From Persicaria tinctoria (Eukaryota > Streptophyta > Magnoliopsida > Caryophyllales > Polygonaceae): a stretch of DNA of 64,000 bases. The notes below the pieces were generated by a model. The model saw nothing but the letters and a program-made list of their open reading frames with translations, was not told the origin of the DNA and made no database searches. The stretch lies in assembly GCA_037127255.1 (NCBI GenBank), contig JBANSL010000009.1:15991975-16055974 (forward strand). The letters run 5' to 3'. The translations under genes were made by a program, and so were the position numbers. Of this stretch, positions 58,212 through 64,000 are shown in pieces. How positions within the stretch are numbered: the first letter of the stretch is position 1; every line of letters starts with the position of its first letter.

Positions 58212-59072
58212 CTACCTATCACTTGCAAGGGTCAATACCACCCGGATTGAAAACCAAAAATCAAACCAATGCTTGTTTCTAAGGTTGCAATCCAACTGCC
58301 TATTGAGATGTGCTGACCCCCATGACTGTAACATCTCTTTACCTCTATCATAAGGCACAACCATTCTTCCTCTAACTTTATGACAAACTATATAAAAGAA
58401 CTCTCCACTTCTTTCAGAACAATGAGCAAGAACTACAATATCAACCATCTTGAATTCTTGTGGAGAAGATCCTTCAAATTCATACTTGTACTGGCATTCC
58501 CTTGTGCTCTTCAAATCGGTGTGGACACAATTCTTCAAGAAATTGCTCAGCCCCATACATATTTCAATAATTCCCGACTCAAAAACCAATTTCCCAACTT
58601 GCACCCTACTATTAGCCATAGCCGCCGCACTTGCAAATGAAGCTTCAACTTACATTGACATTTTTACAAACACTTTCAGTACACTTGGGTTTTCACAAAG
58701 TTCAATTGAAATTACTAAAAAATCAGCCAACCCACACATGGAATCAACCGATTCGCTCTGGATACCATTATAATATAATTCAACCCCAATTATAATTCAA
58801 GTCGAAAAACCTTATTCTTCTCAACAAGACAACTACAATCCAACCCCATACCCCAAATTCGGAAGAAGAAAAACAACCCTAAATCCCAAAATCAGTTGAG
58901 TAAGGAAGAAAACTTACCTCCACTGGTATCACAACGGTCTGCTCCACTTGAATGACCTCCTCTCGTCGGCATTAAACTCCACCAGCCGGAGTCGAACTCC
59001 TCCAGGAAGCTCTCTGTAAGCCCCGCTTTCCTCTCGTAGAACTCCTCAGTCTGCCATCGTTCCTTTGTTTTA
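58212..59072 (-). CDS. Unidentified minus-strand gene candidate (copy 2)
   Basis: Duplicate of 47535-48395: 135-codon frame 58619-58212 plus the exon-like leader ending at a GTAAGT donor. The frame is unchanged between copies. Confidence 0.3.
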
Positions 59073-59097
59073 ATTTTCTTTTTTTTTAATTATTTAA

Positions 59098-59237
59098 CGG
59101 AAAATGCTAACGGAATGGAGTGAGGGGCACCCAGCGAAAAAAAATAAAAGTTCAGGGGTACCGGGCGAAATATTCCAAACTTTGGTACACCCCGCGAAAA
59201 AGCCCTTACCTCAGGGTACTATGCGAAATTTCCGTTG
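59098..59237 (-). mobile_element. Possible MULE-like terminal region (copy 2)
   Basis: Duplicate of 48421-48560. Confidence 0.3.
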
Positions 59238-60320
59238 ATTTATTTAAGGGTTTTGGCTGACCATAGGCCTAGAAATAGACTTGCATGTTTAGGTTTAGTT
59301 TTATATACAAGAAGATTTAGAGATTGTAGACTTTAGTTTAAGCAAGTTATGAGTAACTAAACTCTTTTAGTTTTGCTTGCGTTTCAAGAATTGGTTGGTT
59401 GAATCATGGGTTTTGATTTCTAGTTATTCCTATAAGTTATTTCAACTTCTTGGTATGTTATTGCTTATGTTGTTGCTTTTATCTTGACTGATCATCTTGG
59501 TAGAATCGCATTGTGCAAGGTTTTTGATTCGTGTATTTCATGAAACTAATCTATCGTAGCAAACACATTCGATCGTGTGGGATTCATTTAACAAAACTCT
59601 GAATGTGTAGAGAGTTGACATATCGACTAAATATTAATTCTTTAGGGAATTGGCCAGGTGTTGCTTATAATATGCTAGGGATATTGCGACTTTGTGCTAC
59701 TTCTATGTTAAATCTTTCACTTGTTTAGGTTTCATAGAGGAGTTAAAGGGATTATTAGGACTAATTTAGCCTTATAATCTATTCAAACAAATATCATAAT
59801 AATAGATAGGAACTAAATAGCAAAAAGGAGATTCAATGATCGAGTAAACCAACCAATGTTACGAATTCGTAGGGGGAATTGAACAACTTTTTCTCTCTAT
59901 TCTCTCTAACATGTATATAATTTGATTCTTATTTTCCATAAAAAAACCTCTTTTTCTCGTAATTGATAAATACACATTTCATGAAATACTTGTTTCTTAG
60001 TGAGATCGATCGATCTCTTCCTTACCTACTATACTTGTTTGTGAGTTTGAGTTTAATTTGGCAGGAAAAATATACGACTTTTCCCTCCGTTAACTAGCAC
60101 GCAAGCTAGTTTAATTAATACTCGTATATCCATAAAAAAGGAAATAGTAGTAAACATTGATGTGTGTGTGTGTCTATATCCTCATTGTAAGCACCTATAA
60201 ATTAAATTGCAAAATAGTGATAAATTTTTTTGAGAGATTTTGAACTTTTTAAAAAATAATTAGTACACAAAAATCTCTTAAATTTTTTTAAAAAAAAAAT
60301 GAAAATGACTAATCATTTTT

Positions 60321-60921
60321 CTAGAAAGGACGTGATCCGATTAAAGGTAAGACGTTTATGCAGGTCCCACATAGAATCGATGTTCACAAAGCTATAAAAA
60401 AAGAGGGCATGTCGAAGCTTCACGATTTGATTAATGGACAGCTGCTCGGTATTTTGACCATATAATAGAAGTTGTGTTGACCCGATGGAGGCGTTTGAGC
60501 ACTAATTAGAAATCTAACCTTAAGGAATATGACTTTGGCAATTGCACATCCACCTCAAAGATGCTTAGAAACATTATATTTAGTACTTTAGAATCTGGAT
60601 AGATTTTGGAGTTTTTCCATGAAAATCTATCCAAATCATAAAAAAAAAACACGAAAAATTCTTTGCTCTAGAAAGTTCACGATCCCAAGCATAGCAGAGC
60701 ATCTATACAACCCATCTAGGATGTCCACATCCCAAAAGTAGAATATGTTGAAGCCTTACATTTTGAATGGTTGACACATGCTGGATATTTTGCCCATAAT
60801 AGAAGCAACATTTGTCCGACGGAAGTATTTGATCACTCATTTGAAGCTACGAATTTATTGACGCTATCCTAAATATTTGCCTCAAAGATTCCTAGAAACG
60901 TCACCTTTAAAGTTCTCTGGA
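60321..60921 (+). repeat. Diverged ~350-bp tandem repeat (copy 2)
   Basis: Duplicate of 49644-50244, with one substitution at 60441 (C in copy 1, G here). Confidence 0.65.
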
Positions 60922-63388
60922 CACTACAGGAAAAGTGATTTATTTTCGACGCTTTAGTTTCGACGTTTCTTAAACGCGTCGAAAATTTTCGACGCTCTGA
61001 TCTATCGAATTTTTTTTACAGAAGTAGCTGTCAAAATTGACAAAAATATCGACGTCCCAAAGCGTCGAGAATGGCTTAAATAAAACATTTAACCAAACGG
61101 AGAGGAGACGACATTCACTTTCACTCTTCCCGACTCTCGTGTCCCTCTCTGCTATCTTCCCTCTTCACACATCCGAAAAACCCTAGTTGCGCCCACCGGA
61201 GACGGCCACCTGAAGTCTGAGCAGGTTTGTCTCTCCTTTCTTGTTCTTCTCTCCCTTCGGCTTCCCTCTCTGTTCGAGATCGACTGAGGTTCGTCTCTTC
61301 GAACTAGATCCAAATCAGGAAATCAGGAGGTGAGGTGGTATCCGTCCACATCCGGAGGCGATTCGAGGTTAAAAATCATCAGGAAATCAGGAGGTACCTA
61401 AATCTGGCAGGAATCGGCCATAACTTTTGGCGTTATTCGCTTGTGTAGCCAGAGATATCTGCAACAGTTTCTTTTATTTCCTTTGTCGCGCTAGTGAACT
61501 CGCACATTTTCAGGTATTGCATCCTTGTTTTCATCTTCAAGATTGCTCCTAATATTATTAATTTATTATTATCATGCTTGCTTTTAGCTTCAACATCCCT
61601 ATTTCGACCTAAATCTGGCAGGAATTGGATAGGGCATTGATGTTACAAACTCAAGTAGCCAGAGATCTCTGCAACATTTTCTTTTAGTTTCTTTGTTTCG
61701 CACAGCTTCATGTATTATATATGGATTTAGATTTCTCTCTATCAACATTAGTTAATTATCTGCCCTCCATCTCAATCAGTCCTTTATTTTGATTTCTAGT
61801 CACATTCTTCCAACCTTTTTTTTCCTCTTTCTGTGCAATTTGATTTCTAGTCATATTCTTTTGCAATTTGCCGCTTTCATTGTATGTATATATATACTGT
61901 CAAGTATCGAGTTACAAGCTTCAAAAACATTTGTGCAGGACACTTTTAGCCTACACTGATTTGGGGAGACTTCTATCTCATATGCAGCCAAAGCTCAAAC
62001 TGCCAATGATGTTAAACAGCTTCTGCAATCATTGAACGATAAGTTCTTTCCATAAAATACATAATAAAACTAACAATCGATATCCACAAAATGCTGGTTT
62101 GACTAGAAACCTAGAACCCTCTCTAGAATTCCATTGAACTGTTCAGTGGTTCTTAAAATGACTATAGTCTCTTGTCATAATTGGACCCCTAACAATTACT
62201 AATTTACAAGATGTGGGGAATTTCTCAAGTGATAAAAGAAAATGAGTTTCTATGTCAATGTCAAGATGTTAGTTTGAAGATGATGAAACCAATTGAGCTC
62301 TTATTACTTTTTATTCTTCTGTGTGTCTTATTAGTTTTGTTCCTTTTGCAAAAGTTATCTTCATTCTTGAATCTTGATGGTTTGGATATTGTTTAATCTT
62401 TATTGCAGCGAATTTTAGCTATGTTTTATTTTCACGAAAGCTTGGTATCCTAATTCTAATAACTCTGTGGTAGGTTCGAGTTGTCTCTCCTGATAATGAT
62501 TTCTTTCAGATTTTATCCCCGTCCCTTCGTCTTCTAAGAATTGCACCCCGTGGACATGAGTAAGTATTGCATGCAGATATTTATGAGTACTTGTCACTTG
62601 TTAGATCTGCTAAACATTTGTTTTGGACTTGGACATGACATAATGATATACAGATACGATACATTAGATCCTTTTTGTAGCCAATGAAAACATGTTTAGG
62701 ATATTAGTGGAACCTGGCAAGTAAAAGTTTATCATGCAACTAATTGCTATAAGTTAACAACAGTTTTGTCATCTTTGATGCTGCCACGTACAAAGGGGCA
62801 TATATATTTAAGTATTTTTTAAGTGGGGCAAAAGTTTCCTTGTGTTTTTGGGAATGAAATTCTTGTTAATTTTTTAAGCACTTTACTGAGTTTGAACTGT
62901 ATGTTGCAATCTTCAAGGTGCCCATGAATGGTTTTTGAAAGATGGTGTTGAAGAAACCATTCTTGGTGCTAATGATAATACTTCCTAACTTATTTTTAAA
63001 TAAAACAGAATCATAGAAATGCAACCATTTTTTTCCCTTCACGTTCACACAAGGTTCTTTAGGTAACTAGTTATAGTATCAGAAACTGATGCTATTATAA
63101 CAACATCCCCCAAGTCAAGTAAATTTGCTTGCTACCTAGTAGCGTTTGCTCTGATTTTACCAAGTAAAAAATTGTGTCCTGCCACTATATTTGGTAACTA
63201 AATTGGTCTTATGTTATTATTAGAGAGTGATTTTACTTCTTAGATATGCTTGAAGTTGACTCTCCCCACTCCCCGGACAGGATGATATCGTTTGGATTGA
63301 AGGAATTTGCGGGTAAATTTGGGTCTCAACTACCTAGTCAGTTTGAAAATGTTATCATAATCAAAATCTTCAATTACTTAACCTAATC

Positions 63389-64000
<612 letters not shown>

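Overview
The window is nuclear DNA from a flowering plant. The evidence is a dense, nested mixture of plant-type transposons (chromovirus-like, Sirevirus-like and other Ty1-copia LTR elements, an L1-like LINE with an RNase H tail, hAT, CACTA and Stowaway elements), intron-bearing fragments of a plant SKU5-similar gene, and a scrap of chloroplast psbB. I see no intact single-copy host protein gene. The species cannot be fixed from sequence alone; a eudicot is likely but this is inference.

Layout. 106-12833 is a 12.7-kb LTR retrotransposon with ~3-kb LTRs and no gag-pol; its interior was hit by a 1.4-kb hAT-type element (5127-6532) with a perfect 8-bp target duplication. 12834-16996 holds unidentified minus-strand open frames and a 1.3-kb insertion bounded by a 13-bp direct repeat. 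A Stowaway MITE (16997-17231) abuts a 9.55-kb Sirevirus-like copia element (17237-26789, target duplication TATAA) with decayed gag-pol and a long third 'env-like' ORF. A full-length 7.0-kb LINE lies on the minus strand at 27397-34441, bounded by a 14-bp target duplication. A second copia element (36007-43620) is split inside its reverse transcriptase by a 2.5-kb minus-strand non-autonomous LTR element (39529-42011, target duplication TAAAG).

From 43457 to the end the window is two near-identical head-to-tail copies of a 10,677-bp unit (43457-54133 and 54134 to beyond 64000). Each unit contains a truncated copia LTR, a hAT element carrying a Stowaway and a tRNA-like hairpin, a second hAT-like element, unidentified gene fragments, a tRNA-like sequence, a diverged ~350-bp tandem repeat, and a 3.6-kb CACTA element (50245-53879) that has captured exons of a SKU5-similar multicopper-oxidase-like gene. 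One of those exons is itself interrupted by about 83 bp of chloroplast psbB.

The genes do not form a working pathway. What is coherent is the layered insertion history: target duplications, interrupted frames and an internal 'empty site' let the order of many events be read directly. The most unusual items are the plastid-DNA patch inside a captured exon inside a CACTA transposon, the large recent tandem duplication whose breakpoint lies just upstream of an LTR TATA box, and several long open frames without recognisable homology (12834-14086, 32593-34419 and 40049-40726, all minus strand).
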